Made by a program: the position numbers and the translations under genes
The notes under the pieces: generated by a model
The model's database searches: none
What the model saw: only the letters and a program-made list of their open reading frames with translations
What the model was told of the DNA's origin: nothing
Assembly: GCA_016711095.1 (NCBI GenBank)
Contig: JADJTP010000002.1
Location: forward strand, 434,001-498,000
Direction: 5' to 3'
Source: Actinomycetales bacterium
Lineage (GTDB): Bacteria > Actinomycetota > Actinomycetes > Actinomycetales > Dermatophilaceae
Length of the DNA: 64,000 nt
In this document: positions 34,761-42,712 of the stretch, piece by piece
Numbering within the stretch: position 1 is the stretch's first letter
Layout: every line of letters starts with the position of its first letter

Positions 34761-34828
34761 CCGGCTGCGCAGGCCCATCTGGTGAGGGCAAGCGACCGCC
34801 CGGTGACCCATTGCCCACCCGGACCCGA

Positions 34829-34834
34829 TAGCGT
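34829..34834 (+). promoter_or_regulatory. Leaderless -10 element of the acidic-tail gene
   Basis: TAGCGT, 6 nt (CAGGGC) before the ATG at 34841. Confidence 0.5.
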
Positions 34835-34840
34835 CAGGGC

Positions 34841-35194
34841 ATGACCGCTGATCCCCGCGCCGCCCTCGCCCGGCTCGTATCCGCACTGGAGCGTCACCTT
34901 GAGGTGGCCACGAACCGGCGGGACCCCGACGATGCGGGAGTGATCACTGCGGCCGAAGCCCTGGCTGCGGCCTTCGACGACTACGACGAGGCGCTCTTCA
35001 CCGCCACCGAGGTGGCCACGCCGCTGGCGGTCTACGGCGACATCGATGATGACGATGATGACGACGACGACGAAACGGCCGTCTACGCCGGACTCGACGA
35101 CGAGGACGTCGACTTCGAAGACGATGAGGACGACGACGACGACGAGGACGACGACGAAAACGACGACGAGGGCGAGGACGACGGCCAGCAGTAG
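34841..35194 (+). CDS. Small protein with extremely acidic C-terminal tail
   Basis: A 117-residue protein of unknown function. Residues 1-65 form an apparent helical domain (LARLVSALERHLEVATNRRD and AAEALAAAFDDYDEALFTAT). The remainder is almost pure Asp/Glu, in runs such as DIDDDDDDDDDE, with short interruptions. The tail is encoded by imperfect GAC/GAG trinucleotide repeats that could vary in length by slippage. Acidic tails of this kind can mimic DNA or bind basic proteins or metals; here that is only a possibility. A leaderless -10 supports the start. It converges on the aldo/keto reductase gene with a 4-bp gap. Confidence 0.75.
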   Translation: MTADPRAALARLVSALERHLEVATNRRDPDDAGVITAAEALAAAFDDYDEALFTATEVATPLAVYGDIDDDDDDDDDETAVYAGLDDEDVDFEDDEDDDDDEDDDENDDEGEDDGQQ

Positions 35195-35198
35195 CCGA

Positions 35199-36137
35199 TC
35201 AGGCCGAAACCTCGTCGAGGGCCGAGCGCAACTCGGCCGGCAAGCCCAAGGCATCGCTGCGCACCGCGGTCGTCAACTGAGTCATGGTCCGCGCCCCGAC
35301 CACCGTCGCCGTCACACCGGGCGTGTCGCGCGCCCACGCCAGGGCGACCTCGGCCGGCGTGACATCCAGGCCCCGAGCGGCTGTGACGACCGCCTCGGTG
35401 ACTGCGTAGGCCCGCTCGTCGAGGAAGCGTTCGAGAAAGTTCGGGAAAGACCGCGACGATGCTCGCGACTGCGGCGGTATGCCGCCGCGATACTTCCCGG
35501 TGAGCACACCCCGGCCCAGGGGCGCCCATGCCAACACGCCGAAACCCAGTTCGACGGCCGCCGGCAGGACCTCGTGTTCCCCTTCGCGTTGGAGCAACGA
35601 GTGCTCGATCTCGTTGCACACCAACGGGACCCGGCCTGCTTCAAGCATCGTTGCGGCCCGAGCCACCTGCCAGCCCGTGTAGTTGGAGACCCCGACATAC
35701 CGCGCCCGACCCGACCCGACGGCATACTCGAGGGCTCCGAGAGTCTCGGCGATCGGCACGTGCGGGTCCCATGCGTGGGCGAGCCAGAGGTCGACATGGT
35801 CGGTGCCCAACCGAGCCAGGGAGGCGTCGAGCGAAGCCAGCAGCGCGCGGCGTGAGGCGTCGACCACCCGGCCCTCGGGGCCACGGCGCAGCCCAGCCTT
35901 CGTCACGAGCACCACGTCTTCGCGGGCGATGACTTGGCCGAGCAACTCGCCGATCATCGTCTCGGCCGCGCCGTTGCCGTACGTCGGTGCGGTGTCGATC
36001 AGGGTGCCGCCGGCCGCGACGAAAGCGGTGAGCTGGTCCCGCGCGCCCTCGTCGTCGACCTGGATCCCCCAGGTGAGGGTGCCGAGGCCGAGGGTGGAGA
36101 CCTGCAATCCGCTGCGGCCGAGGCGACGGGTCTGCAT
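35199..36137 (-). CDS. Aldo/keto reductase
   Basis: A 312-residue NADPH-dependent aldo/keto reductase with the (beta/alpha)8 fold. The catalytic tetrad is visible: Asp in TLIDTAPTYGNG, Tyr in the same motif, Lys in VLVTKAG and His in LWLAHAWDP. The C-terminal cofactor loop is VVGARTMTQLTTAV. The substrate is unknown. Its leaderless -10 overlaps that of the divergent LLM gene. Confidence 0.9.
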   Translation of the reverse strand: MQTRRLGRSGLQVSTLGLGTLTWGIQVDDEGARDQLTAFVAAGGTLIDTAPTYGNGAAETMIGELLGQVIAREDVVLVTKAGLRRGPEGRVVDASRRALLASLDASLARLGTDHVDLWLAHAWDPHVPIAETLGALEYAVGSGRARYVGVSNYTGWQVARAATMLEAGRVPLVCNEIEHSLLQREGEHEVLPAAVELGFGVLAWAPLGRGVLTGKYRGGIPPQSRASSRSFPNFLERFLDERAYAVTEAVVTAARGLDVTPAEVALAWARDTPGVTATVVGARTMTQLTTAVRSDALGLPAELRSALDEVSA

Positions 36138-36143
36138 GCCCCA

Positions 36144-36153
36144 ACGCTAGCCT
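36144..36153. promoter_or_regulatory. Overlapping divergent leaderless -10 elements
   Basis: Minus-strand TAGCGT (complement of 36144-36149) lies 6 nt before the aldo/keto reductase ATG. Plus-strand TAGCCT (36148-36153) lies 6 nt before the LLM ATG. The hexamers share the central TA of the palindrome GCTAGC. Confidence 0.6.
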
Positions 36154-36159
36154 GCGCAC

Positions 36160-37242
36160 ATGAGACTCGGACTCAACCTCGGCTACTGGGGCGCGGGCAA
36201 CAACCAGGCCAACATTGCTTTGGCCCAGGAGGCCGACCAATGCGGTTACAGCGTCGTCTGGGCGGCGGAGGCCTATGGCAGCGACGCGGTCACGGTGCTC
36301 ACCTGGGTGGGCGCCCGGACCGAACGCATCCACCTCGGTTCGGCGGTGCTGCAGATCCCGGCACGGACTCCCGCGATGACGGCGATGACCGCGGCCACCC
36401 TCGACGTCCTGTCGGGGGGCCGCTTCCGGCTCGGGCTCGGGGTGAGCGGTCCGCAAGTGAGCGAGGGCTGGCACGGGGTGCGCTTCGACGCGCCGCTGGG
36501 CCGCACCCGCGAGTATGTCGACATCGTCCGCATGGCGCTGCGCCGGGAAACCGTCCGGTACGCCGGCACCCACTTCACGCTGCCGCTGCCAGAGGGGCCC
36601 GGCAAGGCCCTCAAACTGACCGTTCGCCCCGACGGCCGGGAGGAAGACGAGCAGATCCCCCTCTATCTTGCCGCGGTCGGGCCGAAGAACCTCGAGCTCA
36701 CCGGTGAGATCGCCGACGGCTGGCTGGCCATCTTCTTCAGCCCCGAGCACTCGGGTGAGCTGCGCACCTCGCTGACCGCGGGCGCGATCCGCGCGGGGAA
36801 AGGCACAGCCGACGGGAGCGGGTCGCCCCTGACGGGCTTCGACATCGTGCCCACCGTGCCGGTCGTCGTCACCGACAACATGGACCTCGCGTATGCCGCC
36901 GTCGCCCCCTACGCCGCGCTCTACATCGGAGGTATGGGCTCTCGCGAGAAGAACTTCTACAACCAGTTGGCCTGCCGGATGGGCTTCGAGAAGGAGGCCG
37001 CGGTCATCCAGGACCACTATCTCGCCGGCCGGGCCCGGGACGCCGCTGCCGCCGTCCCGCGCGAATTCCTCGACGCGACAAGCCTGCTCGGGCCGCGCGA
37101 GCGGATCCGCGACCGTCTGGCGGCATACGCGGAAGCGGGGGTGACCACCCTGTCGATCAGCCCCTATGGCCTGTCGATGCCGATGCGCCACGCGATGGTG
37201 CGCACGATGGCTGAGGTCTTCGAGGAGGCCGGGCTAGGCTGA
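36160..37242 (+). CDS. LLM-class F420-dependent oxidoreductase
   Basis: A 360-residue luciferase-like oxidoreductase with the family start MRLGLNLGYWG, VWAAEAYGSDAVTVL, DVLSGGRFRLGLGVSGPQV (cofactor-contact loop) and the C-terminal SPYGLSMPMRHAMVRTMAEV. It matches the longer actinobacterial LLM subgroup related to mycobacterial Rv3520c. F420 use is inferred from family. Its ATG is 6 nt from a -10 that overlaps the divergent aldo/keto reductase promoter. It ends one base before the uppP ATG. Confidence 0.88.
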   Translation: MRLGLNLGYWGAGNNQANIALAQEADQCGYSVVWAAEAYGSDAVTVLTWVGARTERIHLGSAVLQIPARTPAMTAMTAATLDVLSGGRFRLGLGVSGPQVSEGWHGVRFDAPLGRTREYVDIVRMALRRETVRYAGTHFTLPLPEGPGKALKLTVRPDGREEDEQIPLYLAAVGPKNLELTGEIADGWLAIFFSPEHSGELRTSLTAGAIRAGKGTADGSGSPLTGFDIVPTVPVVVTDNMDLAYAAVAPYAALYIGGMGSREKNFYNQLACRMGFEKEAAVIQDHYLAGRARDAAAAVPREFLDATSLLGPRERIRDRLAAYAEAGVTTLSISPYGLSMPMRHAMVRTMAEVFEEAGLG

Positions 37243-38103
37243 ATGCTCGTGTCCGACCTCACCTATGTGCAGTCCGTCATCCTCGGCGTCGTCGAGGGGC
37301 TCACCGAGTTCCTCCCGGTCTCCTCGACCGGTCATCTGACCATCGCCGAGAAGATGCTCGGCCTGCAGGTCGACGACCCGGCGGTCACGGCATACACGGC
37401 GATCATCCAACTGGGCGCGATCGTCGCCACGCTCATCTACTTCCGCAGGGACATCGTCCGGCTCGCCGCAGCCTGGTTCGGCGGACTGACGCGGGCGGAA
37501 GCTCGCAGCCACCCCGACCATCAGCTTGCCTGGGCGGTCATCGCCGGATCGCTCCCGGTCGCACTCATGGGCTTCACCTTGCGTCATGTCATCGCGGGCC
37601 CGCTGCGCAGCCTGTGGGTGGTAGCCGGCGCGCTCATTCTGTGGAGTGCCGTCATGTGGCTGGCCGAGACCCGGCACGCCAAGCTCACCCGGGACGGGCT
37701 CGAGCGAGGGGAGTCGACGGTCACTCTGCGCGACGGTCTGGTCATCGGACTCGTGCAGTGCCTCTCGCTCGTTCCTGGGGTTAGCCGTTCGGGTGCGACG
37801 ATCTCGGCTGGGCTCTTCCGCGGGATCGACCGGGTGACAGCCACCAGGTTGTCGTTCTTCCTGGCCATCCCGGCCCTCACCGCCGCGGGACTGTTCGAGT
37901 TGGCGACGACCGACCTCTCGGCCCTCGGTGCGGGGCAGATGATCGTCGGGATCGTCGTCGCCTTCGTCGTCGCCTACGCCTCCATCGCATGGCTGCTCAA
38001 GTTCGTTGCAGGCAACCGGCTTACCGCGTTCGTGCTCTATCGGGTGGCCCTCGGCGCCGGCCTCATCGCGGCGCTGGGCGCGGGCTGGATCACCGCGACC
38101 TGA
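37243..38103 (+). CDS. uppP: Undecaprenyl-diphosphatase UppP
   Basis: A 286-residue polytopic enzyme (BacA family) that dephosphorylates undecaprenyl pyrophosphate to recycle the lipid carrier of cell-wall synthesis; it also confers bacitracin tolerance. Signature motifs are EGLTEFLPVSSTGHL near the N-terminus and SLVPGVSRSGATISAGLF in the second half, with about eight membrane helices. ATG at 37243 directly follows the LLM stop; a GTG at 37249 is an alternative start. Confidence 0.94.
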   Translation: MLVSDLTYVQSVILGVVEGLTEFLPVSSTGHLTIAEKMLGLQVDDPAVTAYTAIIQLGAIVATLIYFRRDIVRLAAAWFGGLTRAEARSHPDHQLAWAVIAGSLPVALMGFTLRHVIAGPLRSLWVVAGALILWSAVMWLAETRHAKLTRDGLERGESTVTLRDGLVIGLVQCLSLVPGVSRSGATISAGLFRGIDRVTATRLSFFLAIPALTAAGLFELATTDLSALGAGQMIVGIVVAFVVAYASIAWLLKFVAGNRLTAFVLYRVALGAGLIAALGAGWITAT

Positions 38104-38144
38104 CCGCGGCGGCCCGACTCAAGTGAGGCCAGACGGCACTCGGA

Positions 38145-39146
38145 TCACAGCCAGCCGTGCTTGCGGAAGAAGGTGAACAGGGTGAAGCTCGTCGCCGCCA
38201 TGAGGCCCATGATGAAGAAGTAGCCCCAGTAGACCTCGAAGTCCCCGACGGTGACGCTTGCCTCAAGCTCGGGCATGTAGCGGAAGTTCATGCCGTAGAC
38301 CCCCGCGATCATCGTCGGGGCTGCGGCCATGGCCACCCACGCCGAGATCCGGCGCATGTCGGCATTCTGTTGCACAGTCACCTTCGCGAGGTGGGCGCTG
38401 AGGATTTCCGACAAAAGCCGGTCATAGGACTCGACGTGGTCGTTGGTGCGGGCCAGGTGGTCCTCGATGTCACGGAAGAAGGGCAGGACCTTCTTCTCGC
38501 CCTTGCCGACGTAGCTGAGGAACGGAAAACGACGCAACGCCTCGGCCAGCGGCACCGCGGCCCGCCGGAACTCGAGCACCTCCCGCTTGAGGCGGTAGAT
38601 GTCGGTCGCGTCGGCACGATCGGTCTCCCCGAACACCTGCTGCTCGATGGCGGTGAGGTCCTCGGCGATGAATCGGTCGATGAGCTCGTAGTTGTCGACG
38701 ACGCTGTCCATGACCGCGTGCAACACCGACAGCGGGCCGAGCCGGAGCTGGACCGGGTTGGATTCCAGCTGCCGGCGGACGTGGTCGAGAGGATTGGCCA
38801 CACCCCGGCGCACCGTGACAACGAAACGGTCGCCGACGAAGACCATGACCTCGCCGGTCTCGATGTCGCTGGTGCGCTCGACATAGCGCAGGGTCTTGAG
38901 AACCGCGAGCAGGCTGCCCTCATAGGGTTCGATCTTCGCCCGCTGGTTGCCGGTGACGGCGTCTTCGACCGCGAGGGGGTGCAGACCGAGTTCCTTGTTG
39001 ACGAGGCTGAACTCCTCGTCGGTCGGGTCCTTGAGCCCGATCCACAGGAAGCCCGACGCGCTGGCGCGGAGGGCGGCCAACTCGTCGCTGAGATCCGCCA
39101 CGGCGAGACGGATTCCGTCGACGTACATGGCCTGGTCCACAATCAC
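38145..39146 (-). CDS. corA: CorA-family magnesium/cobalt transporter
   Basis: A 333-residue CorA channel subunit. The large cytoplasmic N-terminal domain is alpha/beta, followed by a long helix (FFRDIEDHLARTNDHVESYD) and two membrane helices with the diagnostic loop YGMNFRYMPE after the first. The C-terminus is short and basic (FFRKHGWL). The GTG at 39146 is preferred; a longer frame to 39251 would overlap the divergent mutase gene and its promoter. CorA pentamers move Mg2+ and related cations. Confidence 0.92.
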   Translation of the reverse strand: MIVDQAMYVDGIRLAVADLSDELAALRASASGFLWIGLKDPTDEEFSLVNKELGLHPLAVEDAVTGNQRAKIEPYEGSLLAVLKTLRYVERTSDIETGEVMVFVGDRFVVTVRRGVANPLDHVRRQLESNPVQLRLGPLSVLHAVMDSVVDNYELIDRFIAEDLTAIEQQVFGETDRADATDIYRLKREVLEFRRAAVPLAEALRRFPFLSYVGKGEKKVLPFFRDIEDHLARTNDHVESYDRLLSEILSAHLAKVTVQQNADMRRISAWVAMAAAPTMIAGVYGMNFRYMPELEASVTVGDFEVYWGYFFIMGLMAATSFTLFTFFRKHGWL

Positions 39147-39195
39147 CCCGACAATGTCCCATAGCGCCGGGGTCCTTCGCAGCAGGGCGTGCCGA

Positions 39196-39201
39196 TACGG
39201 T
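39196..39201 (+). promoter_or_regulatory. Leaderless -10 element of the mutase-family gene
   Basis: TACGGT, 6 nt before the GTG at 39208. Confidence 0.45.
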
Positions 39202-39207
39202 GACGGA

Positions 39208-39948
39208 GTGCCCACCGTGCTCCTCGTCCGACATGGCCGGACCACCGCCAACGCCTCCGGTGTCCTGGCCGGGTGGCTGCCGGAGGTGGCACTCGATGAG
39301 GTCGGCAGAGCTCAGGCCGAGACGGTCGGCCGGCGGATCGCCGACGCTCACCTGACCGTCGTCAAGGTCGTCGCCTCCCCGTTGCAGCGGTGCCTGGAGA
39401 CTGCGCGAATCCTGGTTGCCGCAGACGACGGGGCGCACGGCATACGGGTCGAGGTTGACGATCGGCTGGGGGAATGCCGCTATGGGTCCTGGACCGGTCG
39501 GCGGTTGAGTGAGCTGGCCAAAGAGCCGCTCTGGCGGGTTGTCCAAGACCAGCCGTCGGCGGCGACCTTCCCCGACGGGGCAGCAGACACCGCCGGTATG
39601 CCGGGTGAATCGATCGCCGCGATGGCCGCCCGAGCGGTGGCCGCCATCCGCGAAACCGACGCGGCGGTCGGCGCCGAACACGGCACTGACGCGGTGTGGA
39701 TCGCCGTGTCACACGGCGACGTCATCAAATCGATCATCGCGGACGCGGCCGGAATGCACCTGGACCTCTTCCAACGGATCGTCGTGGACCCCGCGTCGGT
39801 CTCGATCCTGCGCTACACACCGGCGCGTCCCTTTGTCATCCGAGTCAACGACACCGGCGGGTCGCTCGCGGGTCTGGCGACAGCCGCGCCGGCAGCGGAT
39901 GCCGCCGTCGGCGGCGGTGCCGGAGCCGCCGTCCCGTTGGAGAGTTAA
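39208..39948 (+). CDS. Histidine phosphatase (phosphoglycerate mutase) family protein
   Basis: A 246-residue histidine phosphatase. The catalytic RHG motif is LLVRHGRTTANASG at the N-terminus; the proton donor is in DRLGECRYGSWTGRRLSE, and the second catalytic His in VSHGDVIKSII. In actinobacteria this gene commonly sits just before the DUF3090/SCO1664/mshC block, as it does here. An MSMEG_4193-type phosphomutase is likely, but the substrate is unknown. The protein ends in an Ala/Gly-rich tail. Confidence 0.88.
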   Translation: MPTVLLVRHGRTTANASGVLAGWLPEVALDEVGRAQAETVGRRIADAHLTVVKVVASPLQRCLETARILVAADDGAHGIRVEVDDRLGECRYGSWTGRRLSELAKEPLWRVVQDQPSAATFPDGAADTAGMPGESIAAMAARAVAAIRETDAAVGAEHGTDAVWIAVSHGDVIKSIIADAAGMHLDLFQRIVVDPASVSILRYTPARPFVIRVNDTGGSLAGLATAAPAADAAVGGGAGAAVPLES

Positions 39949-39951
39949 GGT
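39946..39951 (+). promoter_or_regulatory. Leaderless -10 element of the DUF3090 gene
   Basis: TAAGGT overlaps the stop codon of the mutase-family gene and is 6 nt before the ATG at 39958. Confidence 0.5.
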
Positions 39952-39957
39952 CTGGGC

Positions 39958-40494
39958 ATGCCGGTCTTCGAGTTCGATCCACCTCAGCGGTTCGTTGCGG
40001 GCACGGTTGGCCCCCCGGGACAGCGCACGTTCTTCCTCCAGGCACGCGAGGGACGACGACTGATCAGCGTTTCGTGCGAGAAGGAACAGCTGAGCATCCT
40101 CGTCGACCGGCTGCTTGACCTGTTGGACGAACGGGGCGGAGTCGAAGGCAGCGACGATGCCGGGGCGGCCTACGCGGACAACGACCCCCTCGACACGCCG
40201 ATCGAGGACGAGTTCCGGGTGACGACCCTGTCGCTCGGCTGGGACCCTGACCGATCCACCGTGCTCATCGAGGCGCTGCGCGACGGTGAGCCCGAGCCGC
40301 AGGCCGGCCCTGAGGATCCAGAGCCGACGCCACTCGGGGTGGTCAGGGTTGCGCTACCCGCGGCTCAGGCGCGGGCCTTCGCCCGGCGGGCCCGGGCGCT
40401 GCTGACGGCCGGCCGCCCGCCGTGCCCGTTCTGCGGCGGGCCGCTGGACCCGACCGGCCACATCTGCCCCCGGGCCAACGGCTATCGCCGCTGA
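39958..40494 (+). CDS. DUF3090 family protein
   Basis: A 178-residue protein of the conserved actinobacterial DUF3090 family. It begins with the typical FEFDPPQRFVAGTVG and QRTFFLQAREG, and ends with a zinc-ribbon-like CPFCGGPLDPTGHICP. Function is unknown. Its conserved neighbours are SCO1664 and mshC, which suggests a shared cellular role that has not been defined. Confidence 0.9.
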   Translation: MPVFEFDPPQRFVAGTVGPPGQRTFFLQAREGRRLISVSCEKEQLSILVDRLLDLLDERGGVEGSDDAGAAYADNDPLDTPIEDEFRVTTLSLGWDPDRSTVLIEALRDGEPEPQAGPEDPEPTPLGVVRVALPAAQARAFARRARALLTAGRPPCPFCGGPLDPTGHICPRANGYRR

Positions 40495-40500
40495 CTCCCG

Positions 40501-40526
40501 CTGACACCACTGACACCACTGACACC
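40501..40526 (+). repeat. Short tandem repeat, three 9-bp units
   Basis: CTGACACCA repeated about 2.9 times between the DUF3090 and SCO1664 genes. It is too short to carry clear meaning. Confidence 0.6.
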
Positions 40527-40545
40527 GACGACCGCTGACCGCCAG

Positions 40546-41391
40546 ATGGACGGCCCCACCACCCTCGCCGAGCGGGAAACCCTTGACGACGTCTTGCTCC
40601 ACGGCGCCCTTGAGATCGTCGGCCGGATCACCGAGGCGTCCAACGTCGCCCTGCTCGTCGACGTCGACGGCGGCCCAGACGCAGGCGGTGTGCGGGCGAT
40701 GTACAAGCCCGTGCGAGGGGAGCGCCCGCTGTGGGACTTCCCCGACGGCACCCTCGCCGGACGTGAAACCGCCTCAGCTCTCATCGCGGAAGCCACCGGG
40801 TATGCCGTCGTGCCGCCCACCGTCCTGCGCGAGGGCCCGCTCGGTCTGGGCTCGGTTCAGCTGTGGATCGGGGACCCGTATGCCGCCGAGCCGGTCGGCG
40901 CAGACCGGCAGCCGGTGCGCCTGGTGCCCGTGGGCGCGGTGCCGCCGGGATGGTTGGCCGTCATCGACGGTCGCCTGCCCGACGGGCGTGAGGTGACCGT
41001 GATCCATGAGGATGCCCCGGACCTGCGGGACGCCGCCGTCCTCGACGCCATCGTCAACAACTCCGACCGCAAAGGCGGGCATCTGGTGCGCGACTCCCGC
41101 GGGACCTTGTGGGGGTTCGACCACGGGCTCACGTTGCACACCGAGCCGAAGCTGCGCACCGTGCTGTGGGGCTGGGCAGGTCAGCCGCTGCGACCGCGCG
41201 ACGTCGAGCGCCTGAGCCAACTCGCCGAACGACTCGACGAACCGGGTGAACCGCTCGTCGGCGCGCTCGCAGAGCTATTGCCGCGCGGCGATCTCGGCGC
41301 GCTCGGGCTGCGGGTGCGCCAGCTCGCGGTGGGCGGCATACACCCGCTTCCCCACCCGGGGTGGCCCTCGATCCCCTGGCCCGCGCTCTGA
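40546..41391 (+). CDS. SCO1664-family protein
   Basis: A 281-residue protein of the conserved SCO1664 family, which has a fold related to phosphatidylinositol 3/4-kinases. Visible segments include MYKPVRGERPLWDFPDGTLA (nucleotide-site lysine), AIVNNSDRKGGHLV and LWGFDHGLTLH, the latter two resembling a kinase catalytic loop N-x-D-R-K and metal-binding D. The substrate is unknown. The ATG at 40546 lies 51 bp after DUF3090 and the gene is followed by mshC. Confidence 0.88.
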   Translation: MDGPTTLAERETLDDVLLHGALEIVGRITEASNVALLVDVDGGPDAGGVRAMYKPVRGERPLWDFPDGTLAGRETASALIAEATGYAVVPPTVLREGPLGLGSVQLWIGDPYAAEPVGADRQPVRLVPVGAVPPGWLAVIDGRLPDGREVTVIHEDAPDLRDAAVLDAIVNNSDRKGGHLVRDSRGTLWGFDHGLTLHTEPKLRTVLWGWAGQPLRPRDVERLSQLAERLDEPGEPLVGALAELLPRGDLGALGLRVRQLAVGGIHPLPHPGWPSIPWPAL

Positions 41392-41425
41392 AGCCATCCG
41401 GCCAGGGGGTGGTCGGCCGAGCGAT

Positions 41426-41431
41426 TAGGCT
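41426..41431 (+). promoter_or_regulatory. Leaderless -10 element of mshC
   Basis: TAGGCT, 6 nt (CGGCGG) before the GTG at 41438. Confidence 0.5.
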
Positions 41432-41437
41432 CGGCGG

Positions 41438-42685
41438 GTGCACTCCTGGCCCTCGCCCTTCATCCCCGACGTCCCTGGCCGGGGACCCGCGGTTCACGTC
41501 CACGACACCGGACGCGGGGCGGTCGTGCGCCTGGACCCCGGACCGGTCGCCGGCCTGTACGTCTGCGGGATCACGCCGTACGACGCAACTCACCTGGGGC
41601 ACGCGGCGACCTACGTCACCTTCGATGTGCTCGGCCGGGCATTGCGCGACGCCGGCCATGAGGTGCGCTATGTGCAGAACGTCACCGACGTCGACGACCC
41701 GCTGCTGGCCCGCGCCGCCCGCGACGGCCTCGACTGGACACACCTGGCCGACCGGGAGACCGCCCTCTTCCGCGAGGACATGACCGCGCTGGCAGTCATA
41801 GCTCCGGATCACTACCTCGGGGTGACCGAGAGCATCGACCTCATCGTCGAGGACGTCGAGCAGCTGGAAGCCAGCGGCGCGGCATACCGGGTAAAGGCCC
41901 TCGACGCGGCCGGTTTCGACGTCTACCTCGACATCGCCCAACGACCCGGCTTCGGCGACCTGTCCGGGCTGACCCGCGCCCAGATGCTGGCCCGCTTCGC
42001 CGAAAACGGTGGCGACCCGGAACGGGACGGCAAACGCGATGCGCTCGACCCGCTGCTCTGGCGGACCGAGCGCTCCGGCGAGCCTTCCTGGGACGGGGGC
42101 ACCCTCGGGGCGGGGCGACCCGGCTGGCACATCGAGTGCACCGCACTAGCCGTCCGCTATCTCGGGATGCCGTTCACCGTGCAAGGTGGCGGCTCGGACC
42201 TCGTCTTCCCGCACCACGAGATGAGCGCCGTCCAAGGGTGCGCTCTCACCGGCACCCGGCCCTTCGCCGAGGTCTTCGTCCACCAGGCGATGGTCGGTTT
42301 CGACGGCGCGAAGATGAGCAAGTCGCGCGGCAACCTCGTGCTCGTCTCGGCCCTGAGAAACGCCGGCGTCGACCCGATGGCGATCCGGCTGGCCCTGCTC
42401 GCCCACCATTACCGGACCGAATGGGAGTGGACCGACGACGACCTGGCGACGGCGGATCACCGGCTGCAGACATGGCGGGCGGCCCTGTCCGGCAACGGCG
42501 GACCCCCCGCCGAGGATGCCGTCGAAGCCATCCGGCAGGCGGCGGCCGACGACCTTGACACACCGGCGGCGCTTGCCGCCGTGGACGCCTGGGCGGCGCG
42601 ATCACTGGCCGAGGGGGGCGAAGACCTCGGCGCCCCCGGCGTGCTCGCGCGGGCCGTCGACCGGACCCTCGGAGTGCGGATCTGA
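41438..42685 (+). CDS. mshC: Cysteine:1D-myo-inositol 2-amino-2-deoxy-glucopyranoside ligase MshC
   Basis: A 415-residue class I aminoacyl-tRNA-synthetase-like ligase that joins cysteine to GlcN-inositol in mycothiol synthesis. It resembles CysRS but lacks the tRNA-binding C-terminus. Motifs: VCGITPYDATHLGHA (zinc Cys and HIGH-like motif), GWHIECTAL (zinc Cys), FPHHEMS and KMSKSRGN near residue 292. The start SWPSPFIPDVPG is the usual MshC N-terminus. It is a marker that the host makes mycothiol. Confidence 0.95.
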   Translation: MHSWPSPFIPDVPGRGPAVHVHDTGRGAVVRLDPGPVAGLYVCGITPYDATHLGHAATYVTFDVLGRALRDAGHEVRYVQNVTDVDDPLLARAARDGLDWTHLADRETALFREDMTALAVIAPDHYLGVTESIDLIVEDVEQLEASGAAYRVKALDAAGFDVYLDIAQRPGFGDLSGLTRAQMLARFAENGGDPERDGKRDALDPLLWRTERSGEPSWDGGTLGAGRPGWHIECTALAVRYLGMPFTVQGGGSDLVFPHHEMSAVQGCALTGTRPFAEVFVHQAMVGFDGAKMSKSRGNLVLVSALRNAGVDPMAIRLALLAHHYRTEWEWTDDDLATADHRLQTWRAALSGNGGPPAEDAVEAIRQAAADDLDTPAALAAVDAWAARSLAEGGEDLGAPGVLARAVDRTLGVRI

Positions 42686-42696
42686 CCCAGGTCCAC

Positions 42697-42712
42697 GAGC
42701 GCCCCAGCGCTC
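42697..42712. terminator. Hairpin between mshC and the convergent PAC2 gene
   Basis: GAGCGC (42697-42702) pairs with GCGCTC (42707-42712) around CCCA. It overlaps the PAC2 stop codon and has no T tract. Confidence 0.4.

Noticed and set aside
39147..39251. Longer N-terminus for CorA
   Set aside because: It would overlap the divergent mutase gene and its -10 element, and the extra residues are Arg/Pro-rich without family similarity.
40501..40526. 9-bp tandem repeat as a regulatory element
   Set aside because: Three short units in a 51-bp spacer are compatible with chance slippage; there is no palindrome or match to a known operator.
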